From: Nicotiana tabacum
Lineage: Eukaryota; Streptophyta; Magnoliopsida; Solanales; Solanaceae
Assembly (NCBI RefSeq): GCF_000715075.1
Contig: NC_134082.1
Location: 194,545,948-194,609,947 of the forward strand
DNA: 64,000 bases
Direction of reading: 5' to 3'
Part shown: positions 1 through 9,519 of the stretch, piece after piece
Numbering within the stretch: the stretch's first letter is position 1
Layout: each line of letters begins with the position of its first letter
Position numbers and translations under genes: made by a program
The notes under the pieces: generated by a model
The model's database searches: none
The model's input: only the letters and a program-made list of their open reading frames with translations
What the model was told of the DNA's origin: nothing

Positions 1-342
1 CAACATTTAGCGTAAATTTTGTTGTAGGATAGTATAATTCAGCCATAAAAGTTGTCACTCTTAAGATAAAATTAGACCTTTGAGTTTCAGGACCCTCCTG
101 GATAATGTGGAGTAGTTTAAAGACCCTCTTAGATAACAAGATTTAGCAAAAGTCGCACCTTTAGAAGATATAACTTAGATTTAAAACTGTCGTTTAGGTA
201 AGAATTGTCAGGACCCCCTAGATAATGGGACCTAGCTTTCAAATTCTTAGTAATACTTGGTAATATGATTCGTTTTACACTTACATATGTTCCCAGATAC
301 CCAAACTGGGGCAGAAAAATTTCTTCTGTTTTTGTCATTTTG

Positions 343-655
343 TTGAAGTCAGGAGCCCGCCTGAAGAGTAGGGAATACATTCAAGTCAGTAGTCAAGAGC
401 CCGCCTGGAGATCAGGGAATACATTTCAAGTTAGTAGTCAGGAGCCCGATTGGAGAGCAGGGAATACATTTCAAGTTAGCAGTCAGGAGCCCGCCTGGAG
501 AGCAAGGAATACATTTCAAGTTAGCAGTCAGGAGCCCTCCTGGAGAGCAGGGAATACATTTCAAGTCTAGCAGTCAGGAGCCCGCCTGGAAAGTAGGGAA
601 TACATTTCAAGTCAGCAATTAGGAGCCCACCTGGAGAACAAGGGAGTATAACTCA
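343..655 (+). repeat. 45-bp tandem repeat, block 1 of element C
   Basis: About seven imperfect copies of a 45-bp unit whose core reads TCAGGAGCCCGCCTGGAGA followed by GCAGGGAATACATTTCAAG. Copies differ by point changes and an occasional 1-2 bp indel. The core resembles the 45-bp unit of element B read on its own strand (TCAGGCGTCCACCTGGAGA), so the two arrays are probably related. Confidence 0.9.
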
Positions 656-771
656 AGTTTTAGTTTTCAAGTTCTTATTAATATTTGGTAATGCAGTTCG
701 TTCTACACTTACATATATGCCCAAATACTCAAACTGGGACCGAAAATTTCCTTTGTTTTTGTCTATTTTGT

Positions 772-865
772 TGATGTTAGGAGCCCGCCTGGAGAGCAGC
801 GAATACATTCAAGTTCAGCATTCAGGAGCCCGCCTGGAGAACAAGGGAGTACAATTCAAATTTTA
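772..865 (+). repeat. 45-bp tandem repeat, block 2 of element C
   Basis: Two copies of the same 45-bp unit, flanked on both sides by copies of the longer interspersed block that contains GATATTTGGTAATG. This makes a higher-order repeat: block, array, block, array. Confidence 0.85.
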
Positions 866-974
866 GTTTTCAAGTTCTTATTGATATTTGGTAATGTGAT
901 TCGTTTTACACTTACATATGTTCCTAGATACCCAAACTGGGGCAGAAAAATTTCCTCTATTTTTGTCATTTTGA

Positions 975-1315
975 AGTCATGAGCCCGCCTGAAGAGTAGG
1001 TAATACATTCAAGTTAGAAGTCAGGAGCCCGCCTGGAGAGCAGGGAATACATTTCAAGTTAGCAGTTAGGAGCCCGTCTGGAGAGCAGGGAATACATTTC
1101 AAGTTAGCAGTCAGGAGCCCGCCTGGAGAGCAGGGAATACATTTCAAGTTAGCAGTCAGGAACCCGTCTGGAGAGCAGGGAATACATTTCAAGTTAGCAG
1201 TCAGGAGCCCGCCTGGAGAGCAGGGAATACATTTCAAATCTAGCAGTCAGGAGCCCGCCTGGAGAGCAGGGAATACATTCAAGTTCAGCAGTCAGGCATC
1301 CACCTGGAGAAAAGG
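975..1315 (+). repeat. 45-bp tandem repeat, block 3 of element C
   Basis: About eight copies of the 45-bp unit. The final copy (near 1286-1305) switches to TCAGGCATCCACCTGGAGA, the form closest to the repeat unit of element B. Confidence 0.9.
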
Positions 1316-1560
1316 AAAAACATCTCAGATTACAATTCAAGGCGGCAACAAAGGGATTCTGCCGGGAGAATACAAGGCAACAAGAACCACATGAGCAAGT
1401 TTGAAGATATAAATAGGATTTTGTAATGCATAGATCATAGTCTAGTCTATCTTCTTTTTATTTTATCATGGTGTAATAAGGGGATACAGTAAGCAGTAGC
1501 AGCAACAACAACAATAGTGAAATCACAGTTTTGTGGCAGTCCCAGCTACCAAAACTTCCC

Positions 1561-1626
1561 GAACTACATTGACCTGATTCCTTTATAGCCGAGGGTATGT
1601 AGGAAACCTCGGAAGCAGGGTGCGGT
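1561..1626 (+). other. Two-hairpin intercistronic module, copy in C (before PPT)
   Basis: Starts GAACTAC and ends near GTGCGGT. Hairpin I has outer arms CTACAT (1564-1569) and ATGTAG (1597-1602), fully complementary, with the conserved TGATTC between them. Hairpin II downstream is weak here. The T/A forms in both outer arms match each other, whereas the copies between ORFs use CTACG paired with CGTAG. Confidence 0.6.
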
Positions 1627-1696
1627 AAAATCTTTCAAAAATATTTCCCACGGTGTATTCAAGCGGGCAAAAATCGCTCGTATCCGCTCACTTTAT

Positions 1697-1740
1697 CTTT
1701 GCACGAAAACTCTTCGTGTTTCCGAGCAAAGAGGGGCAGC
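1697..1740 (+). other. PPT-proximal hairpin and polypurine tract of C
   Basis: CTTTGCACGAA, loop AACTC, TTCGTG, then GCAAAG allows a stem whose distal arm overlaps the purine tract CAAAGAGGGGCAGC. The tract abuts the LTR start TGTGAGCACG at 1741. In LTR elements the PPT primes plus-strand DNA synthesis. Confidence 0.7.
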
Positions 1741-4205
1741 TGTGAGCACGTGATTTTTGTCCTATATTAATTACTCCCATAAATTCAAAACAAAATAATT
1801 TATTTTCATTATTTGCAATTTTTGTGAATTTTGTGGCATTTTCTGATAATTGTTTGCATTTGTTTGTGCATTTTCATTTTTGTTTAATTAATGAAAATAC
1901 AAAATATCACGCATTGCATTTAGGGTTTAATTTTACATTGTTTAGATTAATTAGTAAATTAGTTTGTTTTATAAAATATGAAAATCACAAAAAAAAGTAG
2001 TTCATTTTTGCATTTTTACTCTTTAATTTTGAATTTTATGGTTTTCCTTATATTTAGGATTTAATTAACTATTGTAAATACTATGATGAGTGATTAATCT
2101 AATTGGGTAGGTTAATTTAGTTTAAAATTTAATTTAGGATTTTATTTTTAATTTGAAAAGAAAGGATTTGAAATTGAAAAAGAAAAAGAATTGAAATAAA
2201 AGGAAAAACCGATTTTGGGCCGTTACAATTGAGTTTGTCCCAGGCCCAAGTGTTAAACACCCCTTAACCCAGCCCAATACCCGTCCCCTAACCCGGTCCG
2301 ACCCACCCTAAAGCCAAACGACGTCGTTTCGTTAGGCTTGATCTGAGCCGTTGATAGTTCCTAATCCAACGGATCGGAACTGATACCCCCTCCCCTGTAT
2401 ATAACTGTCCTAAATGAGTTTACCCCCTTTATCGTCTCTCTCACCCTTCCACTTCAGAGGTCAAAAGTAACCCTAATCCGTCGTCCCTATTTCCCCACTG
2501 TCTCAGCCCGGCGGTGCCGGCCCAAACCGCCTCAAAATCACACCACAGAACCACCTAGACCCCCTCTTCCCAAATCCTAGGTCCATTCCCCACGAATGTT
2601 TCCCGAGCTTCTCGAATCTTGAATCAGAGCTTGACCCTAAAAATTCCAAATTTTCCAATTCGGGGTTTTCTCAAAGTTTTAGGTTCATTCTGATGGTATC
2701 CATGTGTTTTGATAAAAAACACACGGTTAGTCTCAGATTGAGCCAAGAATCTGAGGGTTCAAAGATTCATCACCACCTTTTACGGTCCGAGGCACGTTTA
2801 GGTATTTCCATTTTTTTTTTGTTATTTGTTCTTCAGTTTTCCTCCGTTTGTTTTTCTTCTTCTACTTCAATCTCTTCTTCTGAACTCCTTTCCATTCTGT
2901 TTAGTTTCTGAAGGGTAGTTTTGTGATGCATGTTAGTTTTAAGAAAACCTTTTTCTTTAATCAGTACAATTAATCTGTTAATTAGATTAGTTCCGATTTG
3001 TTAATTTTAGTTCATCAATTGGGTTTGGAAATTGTTCGAATTGCTTCTGTTCTTTTTCGCCTCAGATAATTTGGTTTTGAGTTGGGCCTGGGGTTTGTAC
3101 CTTTAGTTTTCAGGCTCGTTGGGTTGGATTAGGCTTTGAATTAACTCAACCCAGGGTCAACTTTGACCCATTTTGGTGGTAGTTTCTGAGGTAATTAACA
3201 GGGGTGTAGAGGGTAGTTTAGGGATTCTATGGTAGGGAATATTGTTGTAACTGAATGGGAAGCTTCTAGGAAGCTGGGGTTTGGGACTATTCTGAAATTC
3301 TGAATCTTACATTAGGGGTAAGTGAGCTAAAACAAAAATTGAAAAAGGGACAAAAGGCAAAATATGATTTTCTTTAAGCTACCCTAAAAGCTTGCCTATA
3401 AAGGCATCCTAACTTGACACTCAAGTCAGAATTTCAGAGATAGAAAATCAGAAAAATTGAAACGGTGGAAATTGGGGAAATATTTCTGAATTCCTTGCAT
3501 CTCTTTGCTGAAAACTGCTCAAATTTGCTTGGTCTTAGTCTTCTAATCTTCACTACTTGGTTAAAACTATTGAAATGATAAGGTCTTACACCTGGGTTGA
3601 AGTGAATTGAATTCTAGAGCTGCAAAGGTTTTGGTTGAGTTATTTTTTGTTGTTTGGTTTACTGTTCCATTACTGGGTTGGATCTGATCTCTGTTGATGC
3701 TTCTCGTTGATTGATCTACTGCTGCTGTTCGTTTATTCCTGATCTCAAAACTAAGTTTCTGGTTCTGTCTTGCTATATTCAGGTACATGTCCTTGAATCC
3801 CTATTGATATGAGGCTCGAATTGAGGAATGAAAGGGGAACAACACTTTCAAAGCATAACATCAAACCATTTACTTATAGTTTAGTCTTATTTTCTTTCCT
3901 TCTCCCTGAATCCTTTGTTTTGATTTGTTTTGAGTGCATTATATTCTGCCATCTGTGTGCTGCACTCTTCTAAGGGCTGGGTTTGGTCTGTACTTAGCAG
4001 GGGATTCAATTTTCTCGCAAATGTCCCATAGCTGAATGCTAATTTTGACAATCTGAGCTCTCATTATCATCTTTGATCCTGAATTGGCGCGAGAGTTGGA
4101 TTAACAACTTGCTTAATCAAATCAATAGCTAGGTTCACATGCAATCATGTCAAGTAATGTGATGAGGATTACATTAGAGTTGTCTTCCTATTATAGGATT
4201 CATAT
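1741..4205 (+). mobile_element. Element C 3' LTR, left part (split by element A)
   Basis: The LTR begins TGTGAGCACGTGATTTTTG after the PPT and is interrupted at 4205/4206 by element A. It resumes at 49688. U3 includes a palindromic AAACGACGTCGTTT at 2316-2329 and AACGG/CCGTT motifs, then a TATA box (TATATAA, 2398-2404). Downstream are a short hairpin (GTGTTTT/AAAACAC, about 2703-2722), a donor-like AG|GTATTT at 2802, and an acceptor-like CAG|GTACAT at 3781-3783. Small open frames in this stretch (for example 2693-2911) lack any recognisable domain and are not called. Confidence 0.85.
4201..4205 (+). repeat. Left target-site duplication of element A (CATAT)
   Basis: CATAT directly precedes the A 5' LTR and recurs directly after its 3' LTR at 49683-49687. 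A 5-bp duplication is normal for Ty3/gypsy integration. Confidence 0.9.
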
Positions 4206-4912
4206 TGTGAGCACGTGATTTTTGTTTACGCGACGATCACTCCAAAAGAAACAAAAATAATAGCAAATGGTCTTGCTGTACAATTCTTTTGGGATTTTTA
4301 CGTGACATTTTGTTAATTATTTGTGATTTTGCCCATTGTTTTTATTAAAAACAAAATACAAAAAAATGTGTCGTGTGTAGTTGAACCATAATCCGGTTAT
4401 TAAAAGGAAAATCGCGAAAAATGCATCTTTAATTTTTTGTCATTGAGTGACGTTTAGTTTAATTAAATGTTAATTATGTGTTAATTTTTGTTTTTATAGT
4501 ATTATTTGACAAATTAATTAAGAGATTTAAGGAGAAAAGGGTTTTTGGATTGGGCCAATCCAATTTAAATGGGAACAAGCCCAAATCAAAACAACCCAGT
4601 CCAACCAGGCCCTCTGCAAGACGCCCAAACGACGCCGTATAAGCATCATCTCTTTGAGCCGTTGATTGATTCAAAGGAATGGCCCAGATCTGGTCAATCC
4701 TTTACTTAAACGACTCCGTATGAGGCCATCTAATCCCAACCGTTAATCCAATTCCATTCAACGGCCTCAGGACACGCCCATAAACCCGACCCGTTCAACC
4801 TCCAAACCAACCCAACCCCTGGCATTTGAAACGACACCGTTCCCCACCAATTGAAAGATCTTGGCCTTTCATCTCGCCTCATCTGACGGCCAGGATCTAT
4901 TCACTCATTAAC

Positions 4913-4920
4913 TATATAAA
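4913..4920 (+). promoter_or_regulatory. TATA box of A 5' LTR
   Basis: TATATAAA lies about 700 bp into the LTR, downstream of the repeated AAACGAC-type and CCGTT/AACGG motifs. A TATA box sits at the equivalent place in the LTRs of B, C and D, so transcription probably starts about 30 bp further on. Confidence 0.7.
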
Positions 4921-7900
4921 CCTAAAATTATACCCCACCCCCTATCCAAACACCCCTCCTTCGTCCTCATCCCCTTCCCAGACCCCAAACCTTAGGAACC
5001 CTAGCCGCCCCCTTTCCCCTCACCATTAATCCCGGCGGCATGGACGCCGGTGACCCCCACCTTAACACCATAGGACCGCCTTACCACCCTGAACATAGAT
5101 CTGTTGTCCCTTTGTCCTTTTGTCTCGAATCCCCTCCCACCTTCTCGAATCTTCATTTGAAGATTCGAGTCGGACCTCGACTTACACCGATCTACCCCAG
5201 TTTCACACCAGACAGTCCCCGGACCTCCCTCGTGACCAAACCATGCTTGGTTTGGTCCGAATCTAACCAGGGAAACCTAGATCCCAAATCTACCCTTAGG
5301 AACCCTAGAAGTCCTGATGCCTGGTCTGTGGCCGTTTGAACTAAATGATTAGGGTCTAATGGACCTTAATCGAAGTGTTCTCAGTAGATAACACTTCGAT
5401 TAAAGTCCATTCAACCCCAAGAAAGATCGATTTCAAATCCGAGCTGGGGTTTTCTGATTTTTCAAGGCTTTAAGGTAATTTTTGTTTTCTTTATCAGTTT
5501 ATTTTGTCTGTTATAATTGAATGTCTGTTCATATGTCCAAATGTTTCGTTTAATTTATGTTATTGAATTTTTGTCGACTGTTGTTGTCCACCTTGCCCGG
5601 ACCTCTGTATTTGGCCAAGTTCTTTCCATTTACTGATCATGTGTATGTGTGTAAGCTGTACAATCAATTGAACTTAAATTTGATTGATTAATTAATTCCC
5701 CAATACAACTTTTGCTTAGTCAGTGCAATTTGAATCGCATGTTGATACTGTTAGATTTCTGATCATTGGCTATTGTTTGTATATGTTATAATTAGCGTAG
5801 TCGATTCGATACATGTCGTCGATTAATTTCAGCTGTTTGAATGGTAACAATTTGATTTATTTCCTGCTGAACTTTGTTTGAATCAAATTGAGAATCAAGT
5901 ATAGCTACTTATAGTTGTTGATCTGAATCAGAAATTTAAGGATTTGGTTTGTTAGATGTAGTCTGAATTGGTGGCATGTGCACTTGTGCACAACATGTGC
6001 ATAAAGGCCCTTTTTGAGATGAAAAATAACTTGACAGCATGTGCTGTCAGGGCATATTCAGGCTGCCCACACCCTGAGTTGTTTAAAACTAATAAACCAT
6101 ATCTAAGTAAAAGGCTGGAAGGGGAATATCATGGGAAGGTTTATATTTAAATAGTTGAGTGGAAACTGGAAAGAGAGGAGGCCACATGGGCAGGGATTTC
6201 TAATGTGTTTAACAGGCTGTGGATAGCCTGATGCTAGGCTATAAAAAAGGAGGCAGAACTTCCATTTAGGGAGGGATTTTTCAGACTGATTTTTAGAAAA
6301 GCATAGATACAGAGAGAGATACCACAGAATAGGCATATACAGACACACATTGAGAGAGGATATATACAGATAGAGAGAGAGAGAGAGCAAAAAATAGAAA
6401 ACATACAGAAAAATCAGAAACTGTTTCTTCCTATTGTTGTTTGGATTTCATTTGTTATCAATCTTTTAAGCAGTACTGGTTCTTCCAAGTCTCAACTGAG
6501 ATTACTGGTGGTGTGTTGCATTAGTTTATTCTTGGAGTTGGTTTGTCTAGAATTCTATTCCTACTACACTTCCTACTGCTTTCGTTTAGCTACTTTTTCC
6601 ATCGGCTATAGTTGCATCTTGCACTGGGATTTGTTCTGCTGTTACCAGTTGTTACTGCTGCTGTTTCTGTTGCAATTGTTACTCTACTGACTTCTCTTCT
6701 TCTTCAATCGTAAGCACTTCCAGGTACACACTTCTGAAACCATGTGTTGTTAAAAGCTTGAAGTTTGAAGCAGAAATAAAGAAATAAATGTTGTTTACTT
6801 CACAATACTTATGTTCAAAATATAGCCATAGGTTGAATGGTAGTTGGCCTGTATTTGTTTAAGTTCATTCCAACTGCAATTGCTCTGTATGAATTAACAC
6901 ACATCCTAATTGAGATGAACTATTAGATAGTATTGTTGTTAGATCAGATGTATTTCCATGTGTATAACCATTGGGTTTGATTTAGTGATGACAGTATAAC
7001 ATAGAATCATGACAAGCATCCGTATGTACTCTTGTCTAGACCTCTGAACTATCAAATCTGTTATATCTGGTCCCATTTGATTTCAAGATAAATGTATCCC
7101 AAACAAATTCTCATGTGGTGTTACGTTAACAGGTTAACCATGTACGCCAACTCTCTTGTTAGATTCCTTGTTTCGATATAGATTCATTGTTTCGAAATAA
7201 TGCGACAATTTTGAGGAAAACTAATTTAATAGGCATAAGTTTGGGTAAGAGGTTTTGGCGCTTAGATCAAATAAATTCCCAAATGAGCATTAATAATTAA
7301 GGTTAATCCCAACACTAATAGTCGCGGACGAGTATTCGTTTGTTCACATAATCATGGGGAGTTAATTTAGCTATAGGATGATTAATCATGCTTGGATATA
7401 TTATTTCATTGTCCTCGATTTGGTTCATAATTTCTAGTAATGTTCCTTTCAATAAATGCGCGTCTCAATCTAGCATTTAATATGGTATGCCTCTTGTAAG
7501 CTTGTGACAATTTAGGATCTTTTCTCATTTATTTTAGAAAACAAAAAAAGAAAATGTAGTCGTGCTAAGATTATCCTCTTAAAAAATAATGAGACGAGCC
7601 TCGCCAAATAAAAATGCAAATTGCGGGGCCCTCAATAATTGATCATAATAAATACTTAGAATTTAGGATGGACTGTTTAGTGAATTTCACTGCCTCCCCA
7701 AAGATAATAACGCGTTAGGCTCTTTAGGCGCAACTCAATTGAAATTACATTCTTAAATCCGGGTGCACATTGATGTGACCCAAATCCAAATCTCAACGGA
7801 GTCGAAATGTGTTAACAACTACGGGTGCATTGATTGTGACGTGGTTCGAGATGCATTTTCACGACGTTGTAATTCTATAAAAATAAATGATAATAATAAA

Positions 7901-8002
7901 AGCGGCTTAAACTTAATAAAAGCACATAAGTCACAACATGTATTTAAATCAGATATTTAGCCATTATAACAATTTAAGCGACCGTGCTAGAACCACGGGA
8001 TT

Positions 8003-8027
8003 CGAGGGTGCCTAACACCTTCCCTCG
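8003..8027 (+). other. U5 covarying hairpin (A 5' LTR)
   Basis: Stem CGAGGG/CCCTCG around the invariant TGCCTAACACCTT. The stem is CGGGAA/TTCCCG in C, CGGGAG/CTCCCG in D and CGGAA/TTCCG in B, while the loop is unchanged. Confidence 0.7.
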
Positions 8028-8270
8028 GGTCAACAGAATTCCTTACTTAGAATTTCTGGTTCGCAGACTTCATTTGGAAAAGTCGAAAATTTCCTCGATT
8101 TGGGATTCTAGATAAACCGGTGACTTGGGACACCAAAACCAAACCTTTCCCAAGTGGCGACTCTGAATTAAATAAATAATCCCGTTTCGAATATTGTCAC
8201 TTAAATTGGAAAAACTCCCTCGTGCATTTATCCTTCGGGGCGGGCGCGCAAAAAGGAGGTGTGATAGCTC

Positions 8271-8287
8271 TAGCGACTCTGCTGGGG
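8271..8287 (+). other. Primer-binding site of A (tRNA-Arg type)
   Basis: TAGCGACTCTGCTGGGG lies four bases (GCTC) after the LTR end. D keeps the form TGGCGACTCCGCTGGGG, complementary to the 3' end of a plant tRNA-Arg, as reported for Ogre elements. A has two transition changes, one at the second base, which would pair with the tRNA CCA end. Confidence 0.85.
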
Positions 8288-8984
8288 AAAGAGAGACCCA
8301 GAACCACTGGTTCAGGGTTCAAGAATTCGAGCTTAGAATAATTGTTATATTTGGCTTTATTATCTGATTTTTATTACATGTTTTGGCATAACATGCTAAA
8401 TGTTGTCTTTTACCGCTTTGATATTATCTGAACTGTATATAAACTGTGCCAAAACCCCTCTCTTCTTACCTCCGGGGAGAAGCTTGCTGGCCGAGGCTCC
8501 CTATTCTGTTAGTGTCAATACCTGAAATAAGAAAGAGGACGGATAAGTTACGAAGCCGGATGGCCTTTTGGTTCCCGGTAAGTTGCCCCTCCTCGACTCG
8601 AGTTGTCCGCTCGGGTACACAGTCTAGAACATCTACCCAAGTTATAAACCTAGTATAACGAAATCTCATGCCGGATCCCTAGTAGGAACGCTTATCTGCA
8701 TCATGTTGCATTTGACATAGGGGACTTAACACAGGGGTTGGGTCCGTCTAGGACATGCAACCTGAAATGAAAAGACCATCCTGCTGCATCCCGTTTGTTT
8801 TGCGCATCTATTTGCTTCAAATCTGCATGCTCACTGGTTTTTGAAAAATTTTCAAAAAAAAAAAAAAAGAATAGCAGGGTAGGGAGATAATTACTTATTT
8901 TTTGGAAAAAATAAAACCAATGTCCAAGTAATGTCAAAACCTCACCGGAATTTTCTTAAAAAAATATATATATAAAAAAATGAA

Positions 8985-8989
<5 letters not shown>

Positions 8990-9034
<45 letters not shown>
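8990..9034 (+). repeat. (TA)n microsatellite
   Basis: About 20 TA dinucleotides in the AT-rich part of the leader of A. B and D show no matching tract, so it is probably a late slippage expansion. Confidence 0.9.
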
Positions 9035-9039
<5 letters not shown>

Positions 9040-9336
9040 AAAACAAAGCTTGTCTTTCAGTTTGACTATTCCTTTTAATCACTTTCAAAATCCAAAATAT
9101 GTATAAATAAAAAAAAGTTCAAATTTTTTTATTGTAGTACCTCTTTAAAAGATTTTCGAAATTTCAAAAAAATGAAAAAAAAGAAGAAGTTTAAAATGTA
9201 TAAATATTTCCTTGGTCTCTTTTCAAAAACAATAATAAAATAAAATAAAAAAAACATATAATAAAATTCCAGAAAAATAGTTATTCTTCTTTTCTTTAAA
9301 GGATTTTATTTTGTTTCCCCTATTTCTGATCCGCCC

Positions 9337-9400
9337 GAACTACGCCGGTTTGATTCTCACATGGTGTGAGATACGTAGACAACTCTCATCGGGTCCAACC
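9337..9400 (+). other. Two-hairpin intercistronic module, A before ORF1
   Basis: GAACTACG opens the module. The outer stem is CTACG/CGTAG. Between the arms an inner stem TCTCACA-TGG-TGTGAGA (seven pairs) replaces the TCACG/CGTGA stem of the copy after ORF1. The pairing is kept while the bases differ. Confidence 0.65.
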
Positions 9401-9519
9401 TCCCATTTTGCAAAAAAAAAAATCTCTTAAAAAAGATCTAGATAATTTTTTTTGAGTCTAATAAAGGTTTTTTTATTTTATTTATTATTTGGCATAATCA
9501 CCCTAAATAAATGTGCAGG

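Larger units (their letters stand above)
1..1740 (+). mobile_element. Element C: 3' UTR of a Tat/Ogre-type gypsy element (partial)
   Basis: This stretch ends in a purine-rich tract directly followed by an LTR start at 1741, so it is the 3' untranslated part of an element whose coding region and 5' LTR lie left of the window. It contains three blocks of a 45-bp tandem repeat. Between them a block of about 110 bp recurs three times, near 232-342, 661-770 and 871-970. Each copy of the block includes the string AACTGGG and a following GAAAA(A)TTTC. The last 180 bp carry the two-hairpin module, a hairpin next to the PPT, and the PPT. Open frames crossing the repeats exist on both strands only because 45 is divisible by three. 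I see no real gene. Confidence 0.8.
4206..8266 (+). mobile_element. Element A 5' LTR
   Basis: Starts TGTGAGCACG and ends GGAGGTGTGATA; other copies end in CA, so the last dinucleotide has probably changed. U3 carries AAACGAC-NN-CGT motifs at 4627, 4708 and 4829, and a TATA box (TATATAAA, 4913-4920). The predicted leader has an inverted repeat around 5152-5175 (TCGAATCTTCA/TGAAGATTCGA). A 14-17 bp stem follows at about 5368-5405, then donor-like G|GTAATT at 5475 and acceptor-like CAG|GTACAC at 6721-6724. The U5 end has an invariant CCGTGCTAGAACCACGG, a stem CGAGGG/CCCTCG (8003-8027) and a PBS-like TGGCGACTCTGA (8155-8166). Short open frames such as 5040-5339 and 5968-6150 have no recognised domain. 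Confidence 0.93.
8288..9518 (+). other. Leader of element A between PBS and ORF1
   Basis: There is no convincing gene here. A block at about 8560-8790 resembles the leaders of B (minus strand, about 41280-41530) and D (about 59900-60140). It shares GGATCCCTAGTAGGAACG and GAAAAGACCATCCTG. Then comes AT-rich sequence with a (TA)n microsatellite near 8990-9034 and A-rich runs. A two-hairpin module occupies 9337-9400. The stretch ends in an acceptor-like TGTGCAG at 9512-9518, immediately before the ORF1 ATG at 9520. Confidence 0.7.

Noticed and set aside
265..1237. Open frames on both strands through the 45-bp repeats (265-570 plus, 977-1237 minus)
   Set aside because: Open only because the repeat length is a multiple of three; no domain, and inside the 3' UTR of a retrotransposon.
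1561..1626. tRNA or tRNA-like gene at the two-hairpin module
   Set aside because: No acceptor stem, D-arm or B-box in the right order; the two hairpins do not fold as a cloverleaf by eye.
5968..6150. Short frames repeated in both A LTRs (for example 5968-6150 and 47388-47570)
   Set aside because: Identical because LTRs are duplicates; short, without domain, and inside a putative intron.
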